Source of the DNA: Ariolimax columbianus
Lineage: Eukaryota; Mollusca; Gastropoda; Stylommatophora; Arionidae
Reading direction: 5' to 3'
DNA length: 64,000 nucleotides
Assembly: GCA_036924085.1 (NCBI GenBank)
Contig: JAVGWX010000007.1
Location: forward strand, 38,376,643-38,440,642
The first letter of the stretch is position 1; every line of letters begins with the position of its first letter. Positions 1-10,009 of the stretch are shown in pieces. The position numbers and the translations under genes are program-made. Under the pieces are notes generated by a model. It was not told where the DNA came from and did no database searches. It saw nothing but the letters and a program-made list of their open reading frames with translations.

Positions 1-240
1 AATATTTAGTGTTTTCCAGTCGACTGGATTGTGAAATGAGCTACAGCCTACAAGAAAAATTAAACCCCAGTGGGCATTGTTTAAACAACGCGCTTGACGA
101 ATAACTCGCATTTTTCAGAGGCAACTTAATGGACCGCACATTATTTTACAAGGCACACTGCAATGCGGAAAAAGAAAAAGTCAGTACCGAGTACAAGGAA
201 CAATATAATTCGCAAGCTGACAAACACTGCGAGAGAAGCA
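1..240. other. unassigned flank
   Basis: I recognise nothing specific here. The region is AT-rich and leads into the RNase H fragment that starts near 245. It may hold decayed upstream sequence of the same LINE. Confidence 0.4.
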
Positions 241-244
241 TTTA

Positions 245-1730
245 TAACGTGGTGCCCCGTATGGAGTCTACATAGAGTATCCGGACAGAACATCTGATGA
301 GCTGTTTGATGCATGTGGGGAGATATGTTCAAATTATGAGGCAGAAATAACAGCACTGGAAGTAGCTCTGTACCACTTGAGGACTGTACAAGTGTATTTG
401 ATGCTTTCCCATCAAAAGCCCAAAGCATCGCAATCTTTACCGACTCATTATCTGCCATTGAACCTCTTGAAGATGGTAGTCATTGTAATACTGAACTTAT
501 CCAAATATCCCTAGAAGCCAACAAACTTCTCACATCCCATGAAGTCATAATAGTCATGCAATGGATCCCTGGTCACTCAAATACACCTAGCAATGACAAG
601 GCAGACAAGACTGGCTAAGAATGGATCAATTCAAGAACAACAATACACACCAACAACCCTACAGACAGTCAAATTGGTACTGAGGACTGCGAACAATGAG
701 GGCCTACTGAATAGATGGGCAATGGGGAATACTGGGAGAGAAATCTGCAAACATATGGCCACCCCAAATGCCAAAGACAACATTAACCTCATGAAAAAGA
801 GATACCAACGCATTATTTTCCTACTTCGCACTCAACATGTACAACGTAACAGACACTTGAACAGAATCCAACCAGAACATACTCCAAAGTGCCGGCTGTG
901 CACACATCCCATACTCCAAAGTGCCGGCTGTGCACACATCCCATACTCCAAAGTGCCGGCTGTGCACACATCCCATACTCCAGAATGCTGGCTGTGCACA
1001 CATCCCATACTCAAAAGTGCCAGCTGTGCACACATCCCCTACTCCAGAATGCCGGCTGTGCACACATCCCATACTCCAAAGTGCCAGCTGTGCACACATC
1101 CCATACTCCAAAGTGCTGGCTGTGCACACATCCCATACTCCAAAGTGCCGGCTGTGCACGCATTCCATACTCCAGTGTGCCGGTTGTGCACACATCCCAT
1201 TCTCCAGAGTGCCGGTTGTGCACACATCCCATACTCCAGAGTGCCGGTTGTGCACACATCCCATACTCCAGAGTGCCGGTTGTGCACACATCCCATACTC
1301 CAGAGTGCCGGTTGTGCACACATCCCATACTCCAGAGTGCTGGTTGTGCACACATCCCATACTCCAGAGTGCCGGTTGTGCACACATCCCATACTCCAGA
1401 GTGCCGGCTGTGCACACATCCCATACTCCAAAGTGCCGGCTGTGCACGCATCCCATACGCCAGAGTGCCGGTTGTGCACACATCCCATACTCCAGAGTGC
1501 CGGTTGTGCACACATTCCTGTGAAACTGTTGAACATCATCTTTTTGAATGTCCAGCGCTTTCCGGTGTTGGGAAAAAGCTTCTTCCTCCGGGGGCAGACA
1601 AATTGAACACTTTGTATGGGACTAAACAACAGCTTACAAACACTTGCCATATAGATACCCACTATTTGGCATTGGGCCAAAAGGCAGGAGCCCATAGGCC
1701 GCTGTGGATCAATAACCAACCAACCACCGG
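245..1730 (+). mobile_element. RNase H-bearing LINE relic, copy 1 (RNase H plus zinc-knuckle C-terminus)
   Basis: This is the 3' part of a non-LTR retrotransposon with an RNase H domain after its reverse transcriptase, as in I-clade-type LINEs. Translated pieces include CSNYEAEITALEVALYHL (near 325-380), IFTDSLSAIEPL and MQWIPGHSNTPSNDKADKTG (about 420-615), which match the RNase H catalytic Glu, Asp and C-terminal N-D-A-D regions. A frameshift between 380 and 420 and a stop at 616-618 make it defective. After RNase H come NRWAMGNTGREICKHM, a CRLC half-knuckle and ETVEHHLFECPAL (about 1520-1560), the usual C-terminal Cys/His cluster. The knuckle is interrupted by the 32-bp array. LNTLYG and a short tail close the frame near 1730. 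Copies at 26.1-26.9 kb and 47.5-47.9 kb confirm the order. The clade name is inferred. Confidence 0.85.
881..1515 (+). repeat. 32-bp minisatellite, about 20 units, grown inside the LINE zinc knuckle
   Basis: The unit begins actccaaagtgccggctgtg and ends cacacatcccat, 32 bases in all, with few substitutions (aag/gag, gctg/gttg). It is a direct copy of the codons for TPKCRLCTH of the retroelement C-terminus. Because 32 is not a multiple of three, successive units cycle through all frames, and since no frame of the unit has a stop, long open frames (up to 337 codons) appear on both strands. These are artefacts of repetition. The copy at 26.63 kb has exactly one unit. Confidence 0.95.
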
Positions 1731-1903
1731 TGCTCCGTACGTCAAACCTTGCACTGTCTCTCAGTGGCAGAGTATGCGGAGCGGCAATGTCTGCCCTATC
1801 CCCCACTTCGTTGGCCTGCAGACGACGAATCTTCCTCAGAGATGTATTGATTAAATACTGTAATCTCTTATTATTATGTTCGGTTTTCTTTCCGCTCCAT
1901 ATA
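1731..1903. other. unassigned spacer between LINE and SINE
   Basis: This is the probable 3' untranslated end of the RNase H LINE followed by AT-rich sequence. No clear tail or target duplication is visible. Confidence 0.3.
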
Positions 1904-2263
1904 TTCTTCGATTCTTCTTCTTCGTTCGTTCTCAAACTCCAACTACCATGCCCCGAAAAGGGATTTGCAAGTTGCACGATGTTGTCCGGAGATGTGTTGT
2001 GTCGTAGTTTACAGCTTGACTGCGATATTTGCGCCTTTCGGTCCGACATATCCGACTTCAGCAGTCATTTTTAAGTACCGGATTAGCCTTCCCTCTTCGA
2101 TCCCTTCTTCTTAGCCAGTCTTCCCTGTTGCAGCATGTTATCCAAGATCGCCACGGGGAGGTGTAGAAGGCACTTATAATTCTGTGTCGCTGACCCTGAC
2201 GTTAGCAATCAGCTATGTGTCGCTGTCCGCTGCAGCTCATGCACTGCTCAACATCTTGATCCC
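1904..2263 (-). mobile_element. SINE family A, copy 1
   Basis: This full-length family A copy lies in reverse orientation. Its 3' tail appears as ttcttcttcttcg at 1904-1925 and its 5' end as cttgatccc at 2255-2263. The core reading (minus strand) ctgaagtcggatatgtcgga is present. The hairpin region near 1960 is degenerate (cccttttcgggg). I see no clear target-site duplication. Family A copies are listed individually through the window. Confidence 0.85.
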
Positions 2264-2431
2264 GCAACAGGAATTGAAACAGTCAAACTTTTAGAGCAAG
2301 AAAGACAGCGAGAAAGGGAACTGGCCAATACACTTCATACAAAAGTTGAAGCATTGTACAATGAAACATCTTACACTTTCTCCCCGACTGCAGCGTGTGT
2401 ATGCTATGGACTACGGAAGAAAAAGAGATAG
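2264..2431 (+). other. 55-codon open segment, unknown
   Basis: Directly after the SINE, one frame stays open for 55 codons to a TAG at 2429-2431. It has a charged, possibly coiled-coil stretch (LLEQERQRERELANTLHTKV). There is no start codon and no family I recognise. It could be a fragment of a retroelement protein or chance. Confidence 0.2.
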
Positions 2432-2790
2432 TAAGGTGTAGAGATACAATTCTGCCTTTGCAATTAAGTAGATCAAGGATCTAGCTAGGCGGAGACTCAA
2501 CACCACTACCACTGTCCAAACATAAAGTGGATGGAAAATACGTGCAGAGGAGGCTAAGTAAAACTTAGGTCATGCCTTTCATTATATTCTGAAAAGAGTT
2601 GCCAACTTGGCTTTTGTAAAGCTAAATTCCATAGCTTTTTTTTCAGGTATTGTTTTGTTTTGTTGTTTTTTTAAAAAATATTTTTTGAACATTTTTAAAA
2701 AATTAAACAGATTTAGCAATAATATCGCTTCAGTGAAATAAAAGGTAGAGAGGAAAGGAATTGGCCCCACTACCTCATAAAAGCTGTGGT
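2432..2790. other. unassigned AT-rich spacer
   Basis: T-rich runs near 2636-2700 and no coding, RNA or repeat signal that I can support. Confidence 0.4.
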
Positions 2791-2792
2791 TT

Positions 2793-2840
2793 AGTATACT
2801 GATCTCTAACAACTACATTCCCCGACATTAGTATAAATAG
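2793..2840 (-). repeat. family C 70-bp repeat, single diverged unit
   Basis: The motif agtatactgatctctaacaa followed by cattccccgac matches the 70-bp units tandemly repeated at 11.85 kb and, in this same orientation, at 13.0 kb. Confidence 0.7.
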
Positions 2841-2865
2841 ACAAACATTTACTCCTCACAAGCCA

Positions 2866-3215
2866 ATAGTTTTGGTCTTAGTCGAACTGTGCTTGTAAGT
2901 CCCATCTCTGGGACCAATCACGTGAGCTGGATATAGCCATGAGGAGGATTTCCTGCTTAGCGAGCTAGGCTCGAGCAGCTTATTGATCCGCTAGGTTGGG
3001 ATAAGTGGTGGTTAACAGATGTGGGAGTCCATCTTAATAATACAGCAAATTAGCCAGACCTGCAGCCTGTTAGGCGCCATCTATGCTCCTCTTAACAAAC
3101 CATCTAACCATGACCAGTGCTATGCCATGTCACATAGTTAGTCGCTTTTTACATCATGTTCTCTGTGGGGCAGTGGTGCTATTCTTGTCCTTGAAACACA
3201 CAAAGACGCCGGTGG
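2866..3215 (+). repeat. dispersed repeat family D, copy 1
   Basis: A stretch of about 340 bp is shared with 10009-10322. Landmarks in order are gtcttagtc, aggatttcctgcttag, gctaggctcgagcagcttat, gcagcctgttaggcgccatc, tcttaacaaacca, tagtcgc and gtgctattcttgtccttg. A shorter related piece (cgcagctggttacggcgcca) lies near 23.47 kb. It has no coding frame and may be a non-autonomous element whose ends I cannot define. Confidence 0.8.
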
Positions 3216-3299
3216 ACCACTCGGGCAGCCAAAAGACACCTAGAAAATCGGCAGGGCCAACGAAATACTATGAATGAACAAAGTCATAAAGAACAATTT

Positions 3300-3700
3300 G
3301 TTTGTGGCTTTCTTAAAGGTTTATCTTTCTGGATTATACTGGTAAATGCACGCACTTTCAACCTCATGCCATAGTCTTTTAGGTTATATTAGAACGTTTG
3401 GGCCAATGTGTGGATGTGATCCACAATGGTAGTTTTAGAGTACAGTAGTTTTGGCAATCCTTTCTGTGCGTGGAGAAAGTCGTAATTCCAAGTATTGTTT
3501 GTTTGAAGGTTTGCATTCTGGTTTCTACTGGCGAACGCAATCTCCTTTCAACCTCAGAATGTAGTCTTCTGGGTTCAATCGGGACATGTGGCCAGTCTAT
3601 GCTAACATCTATTATGTATTTGTTTGTAATGTGTTCCACTTTGGCAGTTTTGCAGTTCGGTAGTTTTGCCTATCCTTTTTGTACGTGAAATAGTGATTTG
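3300..3700 (+). repeat. family E tandem dimer (about 190-bp period)
   Basis: Two diverged copies stand head to tail. tttcaacctcatgccatagt at 3356 is echoed by tttcaacctcagaatgtagt at 3546, and both are followed by a cttttaggtt/cttctgggtt segment and by tggcagttttg-like sequence. A third single copy is at 43.93-44.13 kb. Open frames in both strands are short and unrelated. Confidence 0.7.
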
Positions 3701-4691
3701 GAAATGTACTCCTGAAGTCAAAGATACCACCCTTTTGATATCACCATTACTAAGAGAACGGCAAAGACCACATATACATGTAAACTCCCCCTCCCACCCC
3801 CAAATCTGATTAAAATACTTTGATTTGTCTTCTCGCTTCCAAGTTGTAACAGTGGGAAATGGCTGCAAAAGGATTTTTTTTTTTAATAACAATATTACAT
3901 TTATGCCACCGCCTCCTTCACGAAATGTAATGCCCACCATCTCATATTTAATCTCATGTGAAATGTTCACATGATTTCACTTCACATCGCACAAAGTTGT
4001 GTTTGAAATTTGTTCTCATTAGTATGTACAAATTTGAAAATTGTTATAAATAGTACGTGCAATAAAGATTATCCACACAAAAAATATATACATGCGCCCA
4101 GTCAAACTGCACCCCAGAAGGCAATCCCCACTTAACATGCCCAGCAAGTTGCCAATAACCACGGTTGAACAAGGCATGGCCTTGCCAGAAGCGGTCGAAA
4201 TCTTAACAACAGAAATCAATTAACACCAACAACAAAAACTCGTAGACACCTCCCGGTAAATGTTACAATAATATAAAAACCAGTGCGAGAGTAGAAACTC
4301 GGAACACAACAACAATAACAACAACAACAACGACGACCACAACATAACAAAAGCTCAAATAACCACGACCAAGAACTCCTGCTTTAATTTATACGATTTG
4401 TCGGCACACGTCGTGACTCGTTATCTGCGCTGCCAGTGATAATGTGCGATGGAATGTGCATGTCTGTGGGAAGCGAAAGGCTGAACGTCTGCATAGGAGC
4501 CTCTGTTTACTAGCGATGACTCACACGAGTAATTTGTTATGATGTCGTGGTTGGGGTGGAGAAATGCTGTTCTCTGCAGGCCTATGCATATGGTCAGGGG
4601 CAATAGGGTTATCTCCCCCGTCGTGTTTGAGTTTTCTTGAGGTGGTGAGGGGGCTAGCGAGTCTCTACGATTACAAGAGGAAGATGAAAGC
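3701..4691. other. unassigned, about 1 kb
   Basis: Includes a CAA-rich stretch near 4290-4350 and otherwise unremarkable sequence. I see no coding frame of interest and no repeat shared with the rest of the window. Confidence 0.4.
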
Positions 4692-4825
4692 GGTTCTTGT
4701 GCGTTAATTCACCCATTCTGAAATTGTATACCATTCAATGACCACACGGGTTTCCGTACACAAATAATTATAAGAGGCTAGCTATCAGGGTGCAGTTTTG
4801 TTGGGTGCAGTTTTGTTGTTTTTTG

Positions 4826-4895
4826 TGGGCCCTAAAAAGGACCTTGATGCTGGTTTGTGGGTTTTGTGGGCCCTGAAAAGGGTCGTGAAGGGAAC
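4826..4895 (-). other. two tandem hairpins resembling the family B stem-loop
   Basis: Two direct repeats about 40 bp apart read, on the minus strand, ggtcctttttagggcc and acccttttcagggcc. They resemble the hairpin of families A and B, and the first can form a 6-bp stem with one wobble. Surrounding sequence does not align well with either family. Confidence 0.35.
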
Positions 4896-5101
4896 AGATT
4901 ACCAAGGATTGCTGAAGCTATGCACATATCAGGACATACACATGTTGTTCGTTCGTAGCTGCACAATTTAAAGAGGAGGCCAACATTATGTGATCTCCTG
5001 CAGAATATTATCGAACGAGTCTAATGGACGGACTTTATTCTGATGTCGCCACAGAAACTCACATATGTAGGAATCTATCATGTGTCTGTGTGTTCCGTTT
5101 T

Positions 5102-5120
5102 GGTTAGGGTTAGGGTTAGG
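5102..5120 (+). repeat. short interstitial telomere-like repeat
   Basis: ggttagggttagggttagg is three TTAGGG-type repeats. That is short enough to be chance or a relic of double-strand break repair. Confidence 0.4.
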
Positions 5121-5466
5121 TGCCCTTTAACCATGTGCCAGAACAAACAGGAATGTCCTGCTGACATGTGCGACATCTCTAACGATCTTGGCGAACTGTG
5201 AGAGACAAAGTCATAACATGATTTTTAGCACACAGTCGGACGGTGTGTATAATTCGTCTTTCCTGTAAAAACTGCACACAATTTATTTTCTTGCATGTCA
5301 AGTGTGACAACTGCAATAAATCCATCTTCCACGTACAGTGTTAGATCTGAGAGAATGACATGGACATAGGTTTACCGCGCGAATTGAAAAGTATGGTGCT
5401 TCGGTTGGCTACATTCTACTAAATTTGACCTATTATAATCCGTGGGTGAATTAATGCACAAGTACC

Positions 5467-5676
5467 ATGAAAGCTTCCAGAAGGGTCATCCAAACTGAAA
5501 AGGTCCTGGGATGAAACACTAAAAACGGACAACTCGCTGTCAAACGACTTTTTCGCACTGGTGGGGTAGTCGATGGGTTTTTAGGCTGAGAACTACAGAC
5601 CGCTTCGCCACTGATGTCACCACGTCGTGTGCTGGATATTTTTGTTTAATTTCACCACCAACAGAAAAATAAAATA
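5467..5676. other. unassigned spacer
   Basis: No recognised feature between the inverted repeat and the tRNA-like sequence. Confidence 0.4.
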
Positions 5677-5751
5677 TGCCATACCGGGGATTCGAGCCCC
5701 TGCCCTCCTTGTCGGACAGGCAGACATCGAAACCATTCGGCCACGCGCTCC
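5677..5751 (-). pseudogene. tRNA-like sequence (decayed tRNA or SINE head)
   Basis: On the minus strand an A box (TGGCCGAATGG) is followed about 35 bases later by a B box (GGCTCGAATCC) inside a clean T arm, GGGG-CTCGAAT-CCCC. An anticodon-arm-like stretch CCTGTCCGACAAGG lies between. The acceptor ends (GGAGCGC and GTATGGCA) do not pair, so it is not an intact tRNA. Most likely it is a tRNA-derived SINE promoter. Confidence 0.6.
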
Positions 5752-5897
5752 TAGAGTATAATATGTTGGATTAGAGCCAACCACCTAGATCCATAAAAAC
5801 GAAGATGGTTGCAGAAACATTGACAACCACACAAAAGTAAATGGTTTTGGGGAAGGAATGGTCTCGGAATATGAGACGCGACTCTGCTAACTACACT

Positions 5898-6200
5898 GCT
5901 CTTGTTGTTGCTGTATGTCCATAATGAGTAAGTTTGCTCCTTTGTGCTTCGTGAAAAGGGCCTTAAGTAGCAGGTTATTGTAGTTTTCCTCACAATCCAA
6001 GTGTGCTGGAGAAGGTGGACCACGGTCCTACAAGCGGTTGTGCTCACTACTACGGGGATCACGTTGCTCCACATCTCGTAAAGCCAGACTGCCTTGAAAA
6101 GAGCGTGTTTCCAGGGAATTCTACATGGAAGAGAGATAGTGGTCTTGGTCATTATATTTTGCCTGACCCGGACCACTGCCTCAGTTTCCCGACTGCACTT
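5898..6200 (-). mobile_element. SINE-like family B, copy 1
   Basis: Reverse-orientation copy with the (AAC)n-type tail near 5900 (ttgttgttgctg on plus). Landmarks shared with the other copies are aatgagtaagttt, gtgctggagaaggtggacca, gcggttgtgct, tacggggatcac and tatattttgcctgacc (at 6155). The hairpin region at 5948-5964 is degenerate. Confidence 0.75.
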
Positions 6201-6204
6201 TTAA

Positions 6205-6375
6205 ATATCAAGAAAGAAACAAAAATAGTCACATGGAATGTTAGGACTCGACAGTTGAAGAGGAGGAGAGGTAGACCAAGATACATTTGGAGAAAAAACT
6301 ATGAACATGAACTTATGTCCCCGGATCTGAACTGGAGAGGCAGAACAGTCTACTGTAGATACATGCGTTTCTGAC
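6205..6375 (+). pseudogene. LINE fragment: endonuclease start joined to C-terminal tail
   Basis: KKETKIVTWNVRT (6212-6250) matches the conserved start of LINE apurinic-type endonucleases. In the same frame it continues as RRRGRPRYIWRKNYEHELMS and WRGRTVYCRYMRF, which match the extreme C-terminus of LINE polyproteins. Everything between, about 900 residues of endonuclease and reverse transcriptase, is missing. It is a non-functional internal deletion derivative. Confidence 0.6.
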
Positions 6376-7289
6376 TCATGGAGAAATCAATTTGAAACGT
6401 CACATTCCACGGCTGACTAAATAACGGAACTTGCATGTGTCAGCTATCAGTGCAACTATAATAGCGTGTTCGGGAAACAAAGATGGATATGCAGTTGGTT
6501 TTTGTACAGGATTCCGTGAAAGGATCAATCTCAACAGTGATTTGGTGTGTTTCGTACCGTGAATTTGTTTTATTTCTCCATGTAGAGCATGGATTGATTA
6601 TAAACCTTAGCACAATATTAGTTCCGTTATTTAGTCGGCGGTGGTGTGTGACTTTTCAGTGGGTTTTCCCGGTGAGTCAGACGGATAATCTAAAGTAGGT
6701 CATGGACGAAACGTGCAGATAGAGATCGAACTAGCTGTAGGAGGGTTGTCAATGGTCTTTGCCCCTATAAGAGTAATGGGAATTGATTGATTTAATAAGC
6801 TTATTGAAAATTATATGAAAACATGCATATGTTGGTGTAAGTTGTTGTTCCAGGCTACTTGTACTTGTGAGTTAACTTATGACGTGTCTTTGTTACCTGG
6901 TCACAGTGACTCTACTGAAATCCCGAGGCATGATCGAGAAAGTGCATCTGGATATAGTGCAAATATGAGGCCTCTCAGTTAGCTAACCACTATGGGAAAT
7001 TAAAGTGTCGATACCCACCAAATTGGTCAGACTACTGTCTCACAGCCTGTTTCTTGGAGCACGAACGAAGACGTTGGGAGTCAAGGTCTCTTAATCAGTA
7101 TGTTTCTTCTGACCCTGATTACTCTTGGTTCCCTACGTGGGGGGAGGGGGGTGCGTGTGTGTGTGTGCGTGCGCACGACGGGCAGTTATTAAGTAACAGT
7201 AATTTTATTTTAAAGTGCATGGAAGAGCATTTATGAGGACAAATCTTATTTCAGGACACAAATTATGTAGGGGTTGTAACGATCATACA
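6376..7289. other. unassigned, about 0.9 kb
   Basis: Contains a short GT run near 7150-7172. I see no coding, RNA or shared-repeat signal that I can support. Confidence 0.4.
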
Positions 7290-7770
7290 GCATGCCCAAT
7301 ATAGGGAACACAATGGTCGCACCGTGGAAGAACAGCGAGGCATTATTCGTTTCTTCTGGCCAGAGGGCGTATATCGTTCTGAAATCTATAGAACGTTCGA
7401 TAGGGAAACAGTTGTTTAAATGGAGGAAGAGTGTATGAATAGATTGAAAGATTTCAAAAAGGAAGACAAAACGTCATTGATGAACCGTGGAGTGGGAGAC
7501 CAGCAAGCGTGGCAAATGATAAGTGAAACAGCAGATCGACCAGCTAGCTCGTGGCAGCAGGCGAGTCCCTATTAATGAAAATGTCGCGGATTTCAACTTG
7601 AGTCACGGCGCTTCGCACAATATTGTACAAAATGACCTCGGTTACAGGAAAGTGTATAGCAGATGGGTTAGAGGTTTGCAGATGACAGCGATGTAACAGA
7701 AGCGGTGCAAATTTGATTAAAGGTCAAAGAAACAAATTGAATTCTAGAACGCATCCACAAACTAGTGGAC
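7290..7770 (+). pseudogene. mariner transposase relic M1 (N-terminal half)
   Basis: Pieces in shifting frames read VEEQRGIIRFFWPEGV and EIYRTFDRETVV (helix-turn-helix region), then NENVADFNLSHGASHNIVQ and LGYRKVYSRWV (the mariner linker, consensus L-G-Y-R-K-V-x-x-R-W-V-P). Frameshifts and stops abound and the catalytic domain is absent. Confidence 0.7.
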
Positions 7771-8285
7771 AAGTGGGTTGCCAGGGACTATAACGAAAAA
7801 TAAGACACAAAAAATGTCTGGTTTATACACTTGTAAAGAAAAATATTCATAAAATAAATATATATATACACCTGTGGGTGATTGGAAAAGTGTTACGTAC
7901 AGCGTCATGACTATGATATCAGTGCTGAGAGTAATGTGACACCTATGTGAAAATAATATCTAATCAAATGACAATAGGAGCATGTAGTGGCATGCGCTTG
8001 GAACATGATGCATGCGCACAGCAGACAGTACAATGTCGGCCTACATGGAAATACGGTTGAAGCAAAGTGCTGTGATTGAATTCCTGATGGCGGAAGGTTG
8101 TCTGCCCATCGACACGAATTGAAGAATGACTGCAGTATGTGGTGATGCCTATGTGGATGTCAGTACTGTCAGGAGGTGGGCACGGGCTGTAGTATGCGAC
8201 AATTCAGCCACGACGAACCTGCATGACAAGACTTGCAGATGACAGCCAATCACAGCTGCGGATGTACAGCATCAAGCTCGCTTGG

Positions 8286-8977
8286 ATAGCACTAAAACGC
8301 AAGAAAAATACAAAACTTAATGACTTAAGAGCAGTACTCTGTCAACTATGCCAGTAGCCCACACCCAAAGAGTAGTAGTACAGTGGGTTCCATCCCACTG
8401 TAACAGCCATGGCAACGAGGAGGCAAACAGACTGGCAAAAGAAGGTGCAAGACTACCACAACCATATTCTAGAGAGCCCTACGAAGAGTCAAAAAGGTTT
8501 ATTAGGGCCAGATACATGGCCAAATGGGAAACAGAACATACTGGCTACACAAAAAAATGATGCTCATTACCAGTTGAACAGAAGAGAGCAGGCCGTGGTC
8601 TTCAGACTCTGCACAGACTGAGGTACCATCTATTCAATAAACTAAAGATAGGTGCTACTGACGAATGCACCTGTGGTACAGGGAAAATGACCACTGAACA
8701 TATGCTGCAAAATTGCCCGACATACGAGGACCAGAGAAAGCACATGTGGCAATCACCAGTGCCAACACTAGACAAGCTCTATGGCAGTGTCGACAGCCTT
8801 ATGATGAATTCGGTTTTGTTCGAACAAATTCAAGTTGACGTCTGACGGCGTACGAAGAAGAAGAAGAAGAAGGAGGAGGAGGAGGAGGAGGAGGAGGAGG
8901 AGGAGGAGGAGAAGGAGGTGAAGGAGGAGGAGAAGAAGAAGAAGGGGGAGAAGGAGGAGAAGAAGATGAAGAAGAAA
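8286..8977 (+). mobile_element. RNase H LINE, 5'-truncated insertion in mariner M2
   Basis: Reads VVVQWVPSHCNSHGNEEANR then LAKEGARL (RNase H C-terminal motif), FIRARYMAKWETEHTGYTKK, and DECTCGTGKMTTEHMLQNCP, the C-terminal Cys/His cluster, ending near 8842. A GAA-rich then GGA-rich tail runs 8852-8977. The insertion is bracketed by identical 12-bp duplications aagctcgcttgg at 8274-8285 and 8978-8989, the hallmark of target-primed reverse transcription. The frame has several shifts. Confidence 0.9.
8852..8977 (+). repeat. GAA/GGA microsatellite, expanded LINE 3' tail
   Basis: It starts directly after tgacggcgtac, the LINE 3' end, and stops at the target duplication, so it is the LINE tail grown and interspersed with GGA. 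It generates a proline/serine-rich open frame on the minus strand that is not a gene. Confidence 0.9.
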
Positions 8978-9003
8978 AAGCTCGCTTGGTCGAACTGATC
9001 AGT

Positions 9004-9385
9004 TCAAGACGCTGAGCAGCGCATGAGTTGCAGTGGTCAGCAACCCATAGCTGACTGCTAGCATCAGGGCCTGCGAACCAGAGCTGCCAAGACCCTTCCA
9101 CACCTCCACGCGGTGATCCTGGATAACAGGCTGCAGCAGGGCAGACTGGCTAAGGAGAAGGGATCGAAGAGGGAATGCTAGTCCGGTACTCAAAAAATGC
9201 TTGCTGAAGTCGGATGTATTGGACCGAAAGGTGCAAATATCGCAGTAAAGCTGTAAACTACGACACAACGCATTCCGTTCTCTGGACTACATTCTGCTAT
9301 TTAAGCCCTTTCATGGTTTGGTAGCGGGAGATTGAGAACGAACGCAGAAGAAGAAGAAGAAGAAGAAGAAGAAGAAGAAGAAGAA

Positions 9386-9415
<30 letters not shown>
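9004..9415 (+). mobile_element. SINE family A, copy 2, inserted in mariner M2
   Basis: Full-length copy with 12-bp perfect target-site duplications gaactgatcagt at 8992-9003 and 9416-9427, ending in a (GAA)n tail of about 70 bp (9347-9415). The hairpin is the shorter variant (aagccctttcatggttt near 9306). It sits only 14 bp after the LINE insertion, in the same mariner target. Confidence 0.95.
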
Positions 9416-9417
<2 letters not shown>

Positions 9418-9938
9418 ACTGATCAGTGCCAATCGCCGTGTCAAGCATAAAGATATCGTCGCAATGCTCATGATTTCGATTGAGAGAGACCATCACATTA
9501 TCCAGCTAGGGTATAGGAATGTGTGTGCGAGGTGGGTCCCTCGCATGCTGACGGAGACAATTCTTCAGCACGACAATGCTCGCCCACACACGAGTCGACA
9601 AACAGTGGCTGCACTGGAGCGTCTCAAGTTTGACGACATTTTACCGCGCCAATCGTACAGACCCAATCTGGCACCTTGTAGCTTCTTCCTCTTTCCGAAG
9701 CTGAATGAACACCTCAAGGGACACCGTTACGCTTCGGGAGAAGACGTCTGATTTGTTTGTCCAACGCTGTGGACCAGGATGGTGACTACGTTGAAAAATA
9801 GCGATAGATCACCTGAACGACATTCCAAGCTTTACGAAAATGTATAACTGATGTGTAAATTTTGCACATTAATTAAATAACTCTTCAAGGGCAAGACTTT
9901 TCAAATCGTCCTCCTCCACCCTCCAAACGAATGCGCAC

Positions 9939-9941
9939 ACG

Positions 9942-10003
<62 letters not shown>
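9939..10003 (+). repeat. (CA)n microsatellite
   Basis: A nearly pure CA tract with one CAAA interruption. Confidence 0.95.

Positions 10004-10008
<5 letters not shown>

Positions 10009-10009
<1 letters not shown>

Larger units (their letters stand above)
4692..5466. repeat. candidate element bounded by 24-bp inverted repeats
   Basis: ggttcttgtgcgttaattca at 4692 (extending to 4715) is the reverse complement, with two mismatches in 24, of 5443-5466, which ends ttaatgcacaagtacc. The roughly 725 bp between them have no coding frame. A third partial occurrence (aggtgaattaactgacaagt) is near 10538. This may be a non-autonomous DNA transposon or two independent fragments in opposite orientation. 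Target-site duplications are not evident. Confidence 0.4.
7870..9912 (+). mobile_element. mariner element M2, internally deleted and split by two nested insertions
   Basis: The 5' part (8034-8285) reads MSAYMEIRLKQSAVIEFLMA, RMTAVCGDAYVDVSTVRRWA and ADVQHQAR. The 3' part (9428-9750) reads LGYRNVCARWVPRMLT and, after a deletion, ILQHDNARPHTSRQT, FFLFPKLNEHLKGH. HDN contains the second catalytic Asp of mariner, while the exon region with the first (GDE) is deleted. The terminal inverted repeat is recognisable: acttttcaaatcgtcctcc near 9894-9912 pairs with degenerate sequence near 7872-7898. Subtracting the LINE (8286-8977) and SINE (9004-9415) with one duplication each leaves about 0.9 kb, versus about 1.28 kb for M3. 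Confidence 0.85.

Noticed and set aside
593..2049. Open frames of 230-337 codons over the 32-bp array
   Set aside because: Open on both strands and in all frames because the unit has no stop. Only the flanking LINE codons are meaningful.
5102..5120. Telomere or chromosome end
   Set aside because: Only three TTAGGG-type repeats inside ordinary sequence.
5677..5751. Functional tRNA gene
   Set aside because: The T arm and boxes are good but the acceptor ends do not pair, so a tRNA-derived SINE head or pseudogene is more likely.
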